Assembly (NCBI GenBank): GCA_025201805.1
Contig: MU619280.1
Location: forward strand, 79,583-143,582
Direction: 5' to 3'
DNA: 64,000 nucleotides
From: Parasitella parasitica
Lineage: Eukaryota; Mucoromycota; Mucoromycetes; Mucorales; Mucoraceae
Translations under genes and position numbers: made by a program
Shown here: positions 54,896 through 64,000 of the stretch, in pieces
Layout of the letters: the number at the start of each line of letters is the position of its first letter
Position numbering within the stretch: position 1 is the first letter of the stretch
Notes under the pieces: model-generated
The model's database searches: none
Told to the model about the DNA's origin: nothing
What the model saw: only the letters and a program-made list of their open reading frames with translations

Positions 54896-55984
54896 TTAAC
54901 TCCAGCCAAAATAGAGCCCCACAACATTTTCGCTAAGGTTAATCCCAAGAACACATAACACGACAAAGAGTGCCAGGAACCCAAATATAGGATAAAGCAG
55001 CAGCTCTGTATGAGCCAAGAAAGGTAGCACTGTTTGTTGCAGATCTGTCAATAAAATCCCCACTTATATGCACTTTTATACTTGCCATTAAATCCTAAAA
55101 ATGTGCCATAACAATACCAAATGATGGATATTAAGTAGATTGAGTTACTGATGATCAGAGAAGCCCAGTTGTGACGGATCAGAAGATTGAGAAAGAAGAA
55201 CTGTATAATGTATAATATCAGAAATAATGGAAAAAACGAATTACAATGAACATCGAAAGCGTAAGCCCATTCTACTTTTTGATCGTTGGTTTGTGTCGTC
55301 CCATGATTTTGATTCAGGAATTTGTTGGTAACCAACCATAAAAATGTAGTTACAAATGAACCCACCAGGACAAAGTCCACGAGTACCATGAGCAGCATAG
55401 CTTTAAGAACACCCAAGATCCCAAGTCCAAATACGAATCCCCAAGCAATAGCCGAGACTGAGTCAAAAGCAGTGTGAATATCATCCCGTGTTCTACGCAA
55501 ATCGCTGGACTTACTTGATAATAAAGACGCCAGCAATACTAGAAATGCTGGATCGTCTCTAGCCCATTGGTTTTTTGTTTCTTTTTTTTTTGTTTTGTTC
55601 ATGAGATGTTAAATTAACATTAATGATGAACCTACAAATTAGTACTTACGTTTATGATAGTAAATGTTTCGATATCTAGTTGTTTTTATTAAGAAAATCG
55701 TTCGGTGTTAATTTTTGGATATGTCTGCTAGAACTTACACTCTCCTCGGCGCAATTAATAGATACGCCATCTGCCATAGAGCAAACTTGAAAATTTGATT
55801 AAGATATTACATATCGCAACACGTTCATTGTTTTTTTTTTTTACATGCTTACCTCAAAATCCATCTGTGTAAATCGAACTAATCTCGTTAATATTAATGG
55901 CATGAAAGAAGATCGTTTATATCTTGTCTGCTGCTGTTTTTGCAATTGTTTTTTAGTGTTGGAAAAGCTAGGTAAAAGTTCCAT
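54896..55984 (-). CDS. GMH1: UNC-50 family Golgi membrane protein (GMH1)
   Basis: Golgi/ER multi-pass protein; yeast Gmh1 interacts with the Arf-GEF Gea1. Five exons: 55853-55984, 55739-55785, 55650-55675, 55086-55580, 54896-55044; 282 residues. Conserved blocks: RFTQMDFE|FALWQM, Y(R)NIYYHK|QTKNQWARDDPAF, WAYAFDVHCNSFFP, IIWYCYGTFLGFN, and the C-terminal VLPFLAHTELLLYPI. Five or six membrane spans. Intron 4 requires a GC donor (GCAAGT at 55085) to join GFN to DLQQTVLPFL; using the nearby GT breaks the conserved frame. Confidence 0.93.
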
Positions 55985-56062
55985 GTTTATTAAGTGTATT
56001 AAAGCAAATTAATCAGAGAAAAAATGTTCAAAATATTATTTTGCCCTGAGCGGAAGTTCATT

Positions 56063-56711
56063 TTAATAATGTGCTTGATGATCATGTTGATAGTCAGACC
56101 ACTGCTTCATGCTCTCTTCAATGCCAAAGGTATTGTGATGAAAGTAATAAGAAATGTCAAGCCCAATAGGAGTTCGATAATTCACAAAAGTTGAGATAGG
56201 AGGCAGATGTGGATGTTTATCTTTACTTTTTGTTGAATAGTGATGGTAGGTACCAGCAACATTTGGTGCTGCTTCTGCTGCTACTGGTGATGGCTGTTGA
56301 CGCAATTGAAGTTGCTGAGGAGATTTATCATCTTCTTTATAATGTCTTTAGAAGAAATTAATGAAAAATGTGCTTTTACTTACTGTTTGTCTTTTTTGGA
56401 TGTTGACCTTTCAATTTGTTTTTTTTATTTTCTTTTGCTCTTCTGTTTTGAAACCTACAATGTGGCTTTATTTATCATTCAAGATAGCCAACTTATGTTG
56501 TAAATATATACCAGAAATGAATACTTCTTTCAGACATCTGAACAGATTTAGCTATTTCTCTCTTTTTTTCAGTGTTAGGGTTCTTATTTTCGGCAAAATA
56601 CTGCTCCAAAATGACCATCTCCTCTTTAGATGTGCGCATTCGTCTCTTTGCGACTGTACTGAGAGAGAGATTGTCAATAGATTGTGTTAGTTCCTTGTTA
56701 TCAATACCCAT
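56063..56711 (-). CDS. Homeodomain transcription factor
   Basis: Exons 56512-56711, 56384-56454, 56063-56334; 180 residues. The homeodomain occupies about residues 24-83: KRRMRTSKEEMVILEQYF, an EKKREIAKSVQMSERSIHFW helix 2-3 region, then FQNRRAK after the first intron. The intron splits the recognition helix exactly between W48 and F49 of the homeodomain. Start at ATG 56711. A Lys-rich stretch follows; the C-terminal half is Gln/His-rich, disordered, ending QHDHQAHY. Nuclear; targets unknown. Confidence 0.88.
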
Positions 56712-57137
56712 GTTCAAAGACTATTAAAAATAAAAAAGAAAGGGAAAAAAAAACCAAACCTTGACAACATCATTTATGTATGTATACGGTACTCGATTCA
56801 TTGATAAATTATTGCTTCAATACATCTATCAACCAGCGTGAAGAAACCCAGACAAAATATCAATTTTATGCTTTGGCGAGTTTATTCATTATCAATGAAA
56901 AAAAAACCCTCTAAAAAACTCAAAATGTATTTTTAAATGTAACCAATGTTTGCTTTCTCAAATGTCTTTGCTTATGATTATGAAATACGCCATGTTACCT
57001 TTGGAAGTGGGAACTTCCTGTAGACAGTGGCTGATGTTTTTAAAGCACGCAAAAGTTTTCCACTAAAGTATTGTATAATATCGTATTGACATTCTTACTG
57101 TTCTTTTTATTTATCTATTATTATTTGGATAGAAAAA
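56712..57137. other. Divergent promoter, homeobox gene / HID1
   Basis: 426 bp, AT-rich, no gene recognised. Confidence 0.45.
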
Positions 57138-60022
57138 ATGGGTGCAGCAGATAGTAAACTTGCTTTCCGAAGAAGTGTATTTAGATTATATGAAGAGCCA
57201 GTAAGGAAAAGATTTAAAAATGATGAATAGAATGAACACCAACATTTATTCAATTATACTTAGACCATTCCAGCATCCGAAAATGAGTATTGGGAACAGG
57301 CATGATAGAAGGAAAGAAAGCTATGATGTGTATATTTACAGGTAATTTAATAGTTTTGGAATTTACCGGAGTCTGCAGACGACATCTTCTCCTTGATTGG
57401 AGCAAACGATATCAGGAGAACAAGAGACATGGCTCGAAAGAACTTTGAAACGTTGATTGATAAGGCACTGGAGAAGATGCAGCAAATATTAAAGGCGTCT
57501 AACTTTCCATCTGAGCAGTACTCGATCAACCACCTTTTGAACTGCTGTCGCATACTGACACGATTGATTCCTTTTGTTTTTGAAAGCGCTGATTGCTTGG
57601 AATGGGAGGATTTATTTTTTTGGACTCCAAGACAGGTAGAAAAAGAAAAGAAGAATCCTGATGATAAACCCGAATACGACACTCTGGTTTGTCGTGGTGA
57701 ACTTGTTTTAGATTGTAAGGACTCGAAACTATTCGTATTTTACTGCTCAGCATAAAGCTAATAATGCCGTTATCTTTGTATAGCAACAATCCAAGCGTTG
57801 TTTTTAGCAGGATTTACTATTCCAATATCCTTGGCAACCAAGGTATCCAAAGTCAATTATGCAATCTGGGAAAATGGCGTTGGCTCTACCATTCCAATCA
57901 GCACATACAAAGACAACGAAGCTAATCGCACAGAAGTTTTGAGACTATTAGCCGTATTGCTGTCTAAATCCATGTATGTACCTCCCGCTCAATTACTTTC
58001 AAAAGAAGATCACTGGCTTCGATACGTAGCTGTCAAATTGGAGCGCAAGGTCGTGCTGGTGATTCTATGCAGTTTAGTGAACACTATTTGCAATTATGAT
58101 CCCACCGGCTGGGTTCCTTACAATCATGTTGTTCAGGGAGGCCCGCGAGAACAACTTGTCTCCTTTTGTCTCACCAACTTGCTTATTTTGTTGGATTACC
58201 GTTCCCCACAGCAGGCAGAGTTATTGCGCCAATACGATCAAGCTGTATCACCTACCAGCGCAACCACGGACCTTCCTGCAAGTATGGAAATACTAACGTT
58301 GGACAACCCCGACGCTATCACTAAAACAAGCGTAGAGTTGGAAGTTTTCACGCCTGTTGATCAATTGGCTAACCAGCATGAGGAAAATGCCTTCCGCCAT
58401 TATATGTCGAAACTTCACAGAGACCAGGACTTCAAGTTTTTGATGGACGGTATTTACCGCCTACTAAGTAATCCAATGACTGCAGTCAGCACTTACTTGC
58501 CAGGCTCAACAAAACGTGTTGGATGCTTTGTGAATGTGATGATGATGTGTTGGAAACTTCTGGAGACAAACTCGGTAAATCAGTGCAGCTATTTTTAAAG
58601 CATTGCATGTGCTAACTAAGTTGAACGTTGAATAGAGATTTGCAAACTACCTGGTAGAAACTGATCGGGCACTTGATCTAACAGTTTTGTTGATTTTCCA
58701 TGCTACTGATAACAAGGACAAGATCGGTAAGTAGCATAGCAGATTAACGCATGAATCGAGCAAGATTATTTAACATACATAAATAGCACAACTTGGACTT
58801 GTTCGTATGTGTGCATTCATCCTCCAAACATTATCCTCAAACAAAGAATACAGTGCCAAATTAAACAAGTCCTTCTCAGCGCATTCATCTCTTCCATCAT
58901 CTATCCGACTTTATGCATTCAATGGTACCTACGCCGACTTTTTGATCATTGTATAGTATTATCTCTATTTGACACTGATTGCAAACCTAACCTACTACAT
59001 AGTCCGTATTTTCATTGATTGCGTCTACCCAGGGCAAACTCTCTTCATTGTATCCTGCACTGATTCTGACTATCTCCAACATTTCACCCTATTTAACAAA
59101 TCTCGGTGTAACAACCGCATCCAAGCTTTTAACCTTGTTTAATTCCATGTCATCGCCTTCTTTCTTGATGGCAGACGAATACAACTTCCAATTAACTGGT
59201 TACCTCTTGGAAACATTCAGCAACATTATCAATTACCAGTATGCAGAAAATCCTAATCTGATCTATTCCATGGTGTTACACCACGATTACTTTGAAAAGT
59301 TAGACCAACTAACATTTGAAGACGCTGTTAGAGAATCCGAAAGAGTAAGACAGCTGCGAACAAGCAAAGAGGTTGAAAGAACCGAGAAAAACGCCGATGC
59401 AACATCCCCACCACCAACACCACCGGCAACCACTGAAGATAGCCACGATTCTACCGAGAATGAGCAATCATCTCTAGCTGAACATAAAACCAAAGATATC
59501 CCAAAAGGGAAGGATAACGAGGAGTCCAAGCCAAGCTATGCCTCGGTTGCTGCATCTGCTAATAACCACGATCAAGAAGAAGAAGAGAACAAAATCAACA
59601 AGCCGGAGCAGATTCAAGTGGTACCCACTGGTGAGGATGGCGCCATTAGCAATACTAACACCCGTCCCTGTTTGAATGGGTTTATACCAATAGAAGCATG
59701 GTGGTCTTATTGGAAGTCCCATATGCAGCTTGCGACTACCTTAGCCATGTTGAAGCATTTAGTGCCTAAAGTGGAAGAAAAGTGTGCAGAGGGAAATATC
59801 ATCACATTGGAGGAACTGATGGTATTTCTGAAGACCATCCAATTGGACAATGTCTTACCAGAAGACAGTAAGTCTATTTTTATTCGCAAATTTCAATGGG
59901 GAGAGGCTCTGGTGATCTGGTTTCGTAGCATGATGTGGGGTCAGAACTATGTGTTTTCTATGAACGAACACGGTGCTTGGAATGGTACACATGTGAAACT
60001 ATTTCAAATCAAAGAAGAATAG
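57138..60022 (+). CDS. HID1: HID1 family protein (Golgi, dense-core/secretory trafficking)
   Basis: Peripheral Golgi protein of the HID1/dymeclin group. Seven exons: 57138-57200, 57264-57299, 57354-57714, 57784-58574, 58636-58726, 58787-58950, 59003-60022; 841 residues. N-terminus MGAADSKLAFRRSV (N-myristoylation context MGxxxS) and YWEQ|FWNL match HID1 exactly. Further conserved blocks: LLNCCRILTRLIPFVFE, FLAGFTIP, RLLAVLLSKSMYVPP, LNPTGWVPY-like YDPTGWVPYNHV, FLI, NISPYLTNL. Residues about 560-640 are acidic/Ser-Pro-rich linker. Intron 2 requires a GC donor (GCATGA at 57300). Confidence 0.92.
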
Positions 60023-60191
60023 GTTGATCAGCATAGAAGGGCAGATGGGGCGATGATTTGTTGCCATGATACAGATTTTTAATAGATCACCCGGGATTTT
60101 AACCTTTTGTCCTACATGATGTTTTATTATAATAAAAAAAGCTTTATTTTTTCCTTTTCCTTCTTTCTTTTGGTTTATACCATTATTAGAG

Positions 60192-60635
60192 ATGGATGTT
60201 ATAGTTGCCGAAGTATTCTCGAGATGGTATATTTATCTATACGAGCAAATTGGACCCCAGATTCATGCGCCAACGCCAGATCAACTATTTCAAACAGTAA
60301 CCCAAATAGCCTCTGTCTTGTACGAACATAGTCCACCCATCGTTCGAACTTACTATACTATATTAAACTCAATCCCGGTGCAAACTGACATTATTCCAGT
60401 AGCATTAGCCATGCTGATTCTATACGCCTTATTTGCCTTAATTGTAGTCGTTTTCCGTAGTCTGTTTAGATTGGTTTATGGGTTCGTTCGACTTGGCATC
60501 ATCATCATTTTACTAGCTGTCTTGGCTTGCATTGTACTGCAATATACAACTGCAATGGAGAGGGGTCCTTTCGATCAATTTTTTCATTCTTCTGCAGGGA
60601 CATTATCAAGAACGCCTCATCACCACCATTCATAA
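60192..60635 (+). CDS. APQ12-like small membrane protein
   Basis: Single exon, 147 residues. Two adjacent hydrophobic segments separated by a short basic loop (IIPVALAMLILYALFALIVVVF and RLGIIIILLAVLACIVLQ) with RSLFRLVYGFVR between them fit the Apq12 family (nuclear envelope/ER lipid homeostasis and nuclear pore biogenesis). The His-rich tail (TPHHHHS) is unusual. Assignment rests on layout and composition, not on a strict motif. Confidence 0.6.
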   Translation: MDVIVAEVFSRWYIYLYEQIGPQIHAPTPDQLFQTVTQIASVLYEHSPPIVRTYYTILNSIPVQTDIIPVALAMLILYALFALIVVVFRSLFRLVYGFVRLGIIIILLAVLACIVLQYTTAMERGPFDQFFHSSAGTLSRTPHHHHS

Positions 60636-61612
60636 TGTTTGTCTTGTGGTCCTTTTTGCAACTCGCTCTTTCTCACATGCTTTTTATACGATACACCTTT
60701 CTTTTTTTCACATGTATTTAATAAACAATAATTGTTTTCAATTCGGGAGCAAATCAATTGTACCTGTAATAGATTTCATCATGATATGCATATAAAATCT
60801 TTGACAGTATATTCATTCAAGCGAATGTTAAATTAGAGATCTCATGAGAAGACATCTAGTTAGCATGCATGATTGCACATTATATTGCACACATAAAATA
60901 ATAATACATATACCACGCAAACCAAAGATCAGTGCCGTCGTTAATAAATGGCCATCTCTTGTAACCTAGCTCCTCGTGGTATAGTCCTGTATACATTTCC
61001 TGAAATAGTTGGCACCAATACTGTATCAAGGCAGTGTACAAATAGAATTGAGCTGATGCTGCGGACTGTATGAATCCTGTCTCCCATTCAGTGCTTTCCT
61101 AAAGTCGAGACGACTAATTTTCTAAACTTCTGAAGCAGTTACGACGAGAGCACATCAAAGTAAAAAACGCTCATTATTGCTACTTTGAGAATAAGGAAGC
61201 TCCATTTTTCACTGTTGTCAGTTTGCTTTGTATTTTAAGGGCAGTCTTTTTTAAATAAAGGGCATTCACATAGAAATCAGTCATTGAAAGCAAGTTGATG
61301 TATTCACCAAAGCACAAATGTCTTGGGAACTTGCCGCACAAACGTAATCTCCTTGCTTCACATGAGAGATTCTTTGCTTAAGCCTCGTTTCATAGAATCA
61401 CTTTTTGAAAAGGGAGATGTTTCAACCCAATTGTAAAATATGTTTGGTCCTAGATTACCGGTACAGTTGCGTCTATCACAATCATGGCTCCCAAAATGTG
61501 TATTTGGCTCCGTTCAAAATGTATTCTGCCCATTTACTTTTTTATATCTGTTTTTGTGCGTTCCCTTTATTCTGCCTCTCTTTCCTTCAATCCTTCAGCT
61601 TCTCATTACACT
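60636..61612. other. Intergenic, 977 bp
   Basis: No gene. The frame stays open upstream of the MFS start at 61613 to 61484, but that extension is not transporter-like and reads as leader. Confidence 0.45.
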
Positions 61613-63257
61613 ATGACTAAAGTTCAAGAACTTGATCAAAAGCATATCATTGGTGTTGTCTTTAAGGCATTGCTGATCGACTTGTTTTCATTTACAATCA
61701 TACTTCCCCTGTTTCCTCGACTTTTGAATTACTACCAGAGCAAAGAAATTGGCCATCAAGTAAGTATACGTATACGAGTTGTGATACGTGCAGAGAATGT
61801 TCATCAGTAGTACAATGTCCAAAAGGAAACCATCTTGGGCTATGCTCTTCAGGTGTTGGAGCAATTCAAGCGTTTGATCACAACCAATCAACACGCCTCT
61901 GTAAAGGCAGGTTATGCAGACAAATGGGATACTGTATTACTGGGAGGGTTAATTGGATCCTTGTTCTCGTTTCTACAATTTTTCGTATCGCCAAAAATTG
62001 GACGCGCCAGCGATAGATTTGGACGTAGAGCCGTCCTATTGTATACCATGGTATGTAAAGCCGTAAGCGTCATCGAAATGCATCAAGGGTTGTTGACCAT
62101 GAATGGTAGATAGGCAATATTTTATCCACCCTCATTTGGCTATTTGCTCGCTCGTTCAGTTTGTTTCTGGTGGCTCGAGTTATTGCTGGCTTGAGCGAAG
62201 GCAACGTGCAATTGAGTACGGCCATCATTTCTGATGTCACAACGCCTGAAAAAAGATCTAGAAGCCTGGTAAATGAGTATTACCGATGTTGATTCAGCTT
62301 ATCTGAAGGAATTTTTTGCTTCTTATTTAGGCACTCATTGGCATTGCATTTGCTACTGCATTTACTGTAGGGCCAGCTATTGGTGCTTGGTTTGCTTCTA
62401 TAGACTTGAGTGAAGCCTGTCCTTCTCTTGTCAAGTTTGGAATCTATCCTTATTCAATGGCTGCATTTGTTGGTTTAGTCTTATTGGTCATTGAAACAGC
62501 TTATTTGTATTCAGCTTTACCAGAGACAATTCATTTCCGCCAACAAGTGGAGGCAACAGCCAACAGCAGCAGCAGCAGCAGAGAAACCACCGAGCCTATT
62601 ACCTTACAGATGATTCAGACGCGTTTAATGAATTTGGAACATCTCAAACAAATTATGTGTGCATTCTCATTTTTATTCTCTGGCATGGAGTTCACATTAG
62701 TGTTTTTGACATTTGATGTCTTGGATTACAGTCATATGCAGCAAGGTAAACTCTTGGGTTTAATGGGTATTGTATCAGCATTGATACAAGGCGGCTACGT
62801 TAGACGTCGTGTACAAAAGCTTGGTGAAAAGATATTGATCTTGCAAGGCATGGTTAGCTGTGTTGCTGGTCTTTACTGCCTAGCTCATTGTGTCAAAGCT
62901 AGCAACCCAGTCGCATGGCTTTACGCTGGTGTAACATGTTTAGCATTTACCTCGGGTACTGTTGTCAACTGTCTCACAAGTTTGGCCAGTCTGCAATGTC
63001 ACGAAAAATCCAGCGATGATGCTTTGAGCAAGGGCCGTGCATTAGGTGAATTCCGTAGCTTTGGTCAATTAGGTCGTGCGTTAGGTCCCATTAGTACTTG
63101 CGGGTTTTATTGGATCTTTGGTCCCGGCGCATGTTATGCCTTGGGTGCACTGATGATGGTTGGCTTGACTTGGATTACAGTTATGAACACACCATCAAGC
63201 AAAAACGTTCCCACTAGAAAGACAGCTGTTTCAAAGGAATCAAAAAAGACTGAATAG
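61613..63257 (+). CDS. MFSD10/TETRAN-like major facilitator transporter
   Basis: 12-span major facilitator. Exons 61613-61759, 61826-62050, 62110-62268, 62331-63257; 485 residues. N-terminal VVFKALLIDLFSFTIILPLFPRLL leads the first span; the MFS A-motif appears as GRASDRFGRRAVLL, and a second block ARVIAGLSEGNVQLSTAI and DVTTPEKRSRS matches the MFSD10 group (animal TETRAN, organic anion efflux). The loop between spans 6 and 7 contains a poly-Ser run. Substrate unknown. The acceptors for exons 2 and 3 were chosen to restore the conserved frame. Confidence 0.88.
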
Positions 63258-63505
63258 AGCATTTCACAAACCGTGTTATTCGGCAGAAAACATTAGCATA
63301 CATCGACTAATACAATAGTAACACCTTGTACACAATATTACCGCTTTGTAAATATACAAAAAAAAAAGAAGGATTTTTATTGAATTAATGAATTATTGAG
63401 CAGTAAGGTAGTAAGGTTTTTCTTTTTAAAAAAAAGGAGCATGCATTATACAAAGGGAAGATTAGAACTATGTAAAGAGAAAGTTTTAGTTTCACATAAT
63501 TAATT

Positions 63506-63941
63506 CAATATTCATTATAAAAGCTTACATAGTTACTGGGAACAATACCAGTAGTGCCATCTACCTTGCGTGCTTGCCACCAATTACCACGCTTATCCAA
63601 GATGTCAAGCGACTCACCCTTTTCAAATGAAAGTTCATTTGGGTCATCTGGGCTTCCTTGATCTAAAACGAATAGATTAGCGATATTTTAGACTCATGCA
63701 TAAGGCTTCTTCACATACAATCATGCAAAGCAGTTGCTTGTTCGAAGGTGTCGATAGCATCCCCAACTTCTTCATCGTGACGGCGGGGCAAAGGCTTCTT
63801 GTCATGAGAATTGGTGTTTGGGCGCACAGCGTTAGAGAACTTGTGTCCAAAGTGAGCAGTCTTTTCATTGACGCCTCTGAAACTACCATTGCTCATAAAA
63901 GTGCCACCACCTGGAGCAGTTAATTCAATTGCCCAGATGAA
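63506..63941 (-). CDS. SH3-domain membrane protein, SHO1-like (3' part)
   Basis: Two last exons, 63719-63941 and 63506-63662; earlier exons lie beyond the right edge. The upstream exon opens with FIWAIELTAPGG, which looks like the end of a membrane span, followed by a polar linker (KKPLPRRHDEEVGD). The SH3 domain reads ALHDYQGSPDDPNELSFEKGE...WWQARKVDGTTGIVP, very like Sho1, the fungal osmosensor adaptor of the HOG pathway. As I read the bases, the frame shifts by one right after TGIVP: the in-frame read stops at 63526, while the conserved SNYV and a stop at 63506 lie in the neighbouring frame (see findings). Confidence 0.7.
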
Positions 63942-64000
63942 CTAAGTTTATGCATCGAACTCTTTAATATCCGAGACACTTTTTTTTTTTTTTTTTTTTT

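Overview
The window is nuclear DNA from a filamentous fungus, most likely an early-diverging one of the Mucoromycota (Mucor/Rhizopus-like). This rests on AT-rich intergenic DNA, densely packed genes cut by many 35-120 nt introns with CTAAC/CTAAT-like branch sites, fungal-type arginine and histidine biosynthesis genes, and fungus-specific families (SPX-VTC, KRE9-like GPI protein, YPD1). No rRNA, tRNA, CRISPR array or intact transposon was found. All gene models were joined by eye from reading frame, splice signals and family conservation; about 85 introns were placed.

Layout. 0-7.5 kb: 3' part of glycerol kinase, a DUF1295 membrane reductase-like gene, an unknown membrane protein, a PHD-finger protein, a WDR89-like WD40 protein and a 55-codon ORF. 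Two diverged direct copies of a dispersed repeat (about 3.56-3.99 and 8.04-8.37 kb) flank the 4.2-7.5 kb cluster. 9-22 kb: ribosomal protein L22, endopolyphosphatase PPN1, RanGAP, a poly-Q protein, ESCRT-III DID2, an SPX-VTC protein, ChaC-type glutathione cyclotransferase and a ZIP zinc transporter. 22.8-30.5 kb: a 2OG-Fe(II) oxygenase, a divergent poly(A) polymerase, a KRE9-like GPI protein and an SQS1-like G-patch protein. 33-43 kb: phosphorelay protein YPD1, SNARE USE1, ARG8, BLOC-1 subunit 2, HIS5, a histone-fold fragment and a cytochrome P450. 46-64 kb: UTP30-like L1-domain protein, GPI7, a C2H2 factor, a small unknown, UNC-50/GMH1, a homeodomain protein, HID1, an APQ12-like protein, an MFSD10-like transporter, and the 3' end of a SHO1-like SH3 gene. 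The larger gaps (2.8-4.2, 7.5-9.1, 25.6-27.0, 30.5-33.2, 43.1-46.2, 52.1-54.4 kb) hold no convincing gene.

How the parts relate. Secretory and endomembrane functions recur (USE1, UNC-50, HID1, BLOC1S2, DID2, GPI7, KRE9-like), as do amino-acid biosynthesis (ARG8 and HIS5, both with Gcn4/CPC1-type TGAGTCA sites upstream), polyphosphate metabolism (PPN1 and an SPX-VTC protein 4 kb apart) and osmotic signalling (YPD1, SHO1-like). None of this is a co-transcribed operon; it is ordinary fungal gene neighbourhood.

No clear novel system is present. The most distinctive observations are four introns that can only be spliced with GC donors, an SPX-VTC protein whose polyphosphate polymerase residues and SPX lysine cluster look eroded, the repeat pair, and predicted Gcn4, zinc-response and telobox sites at the expected genes.
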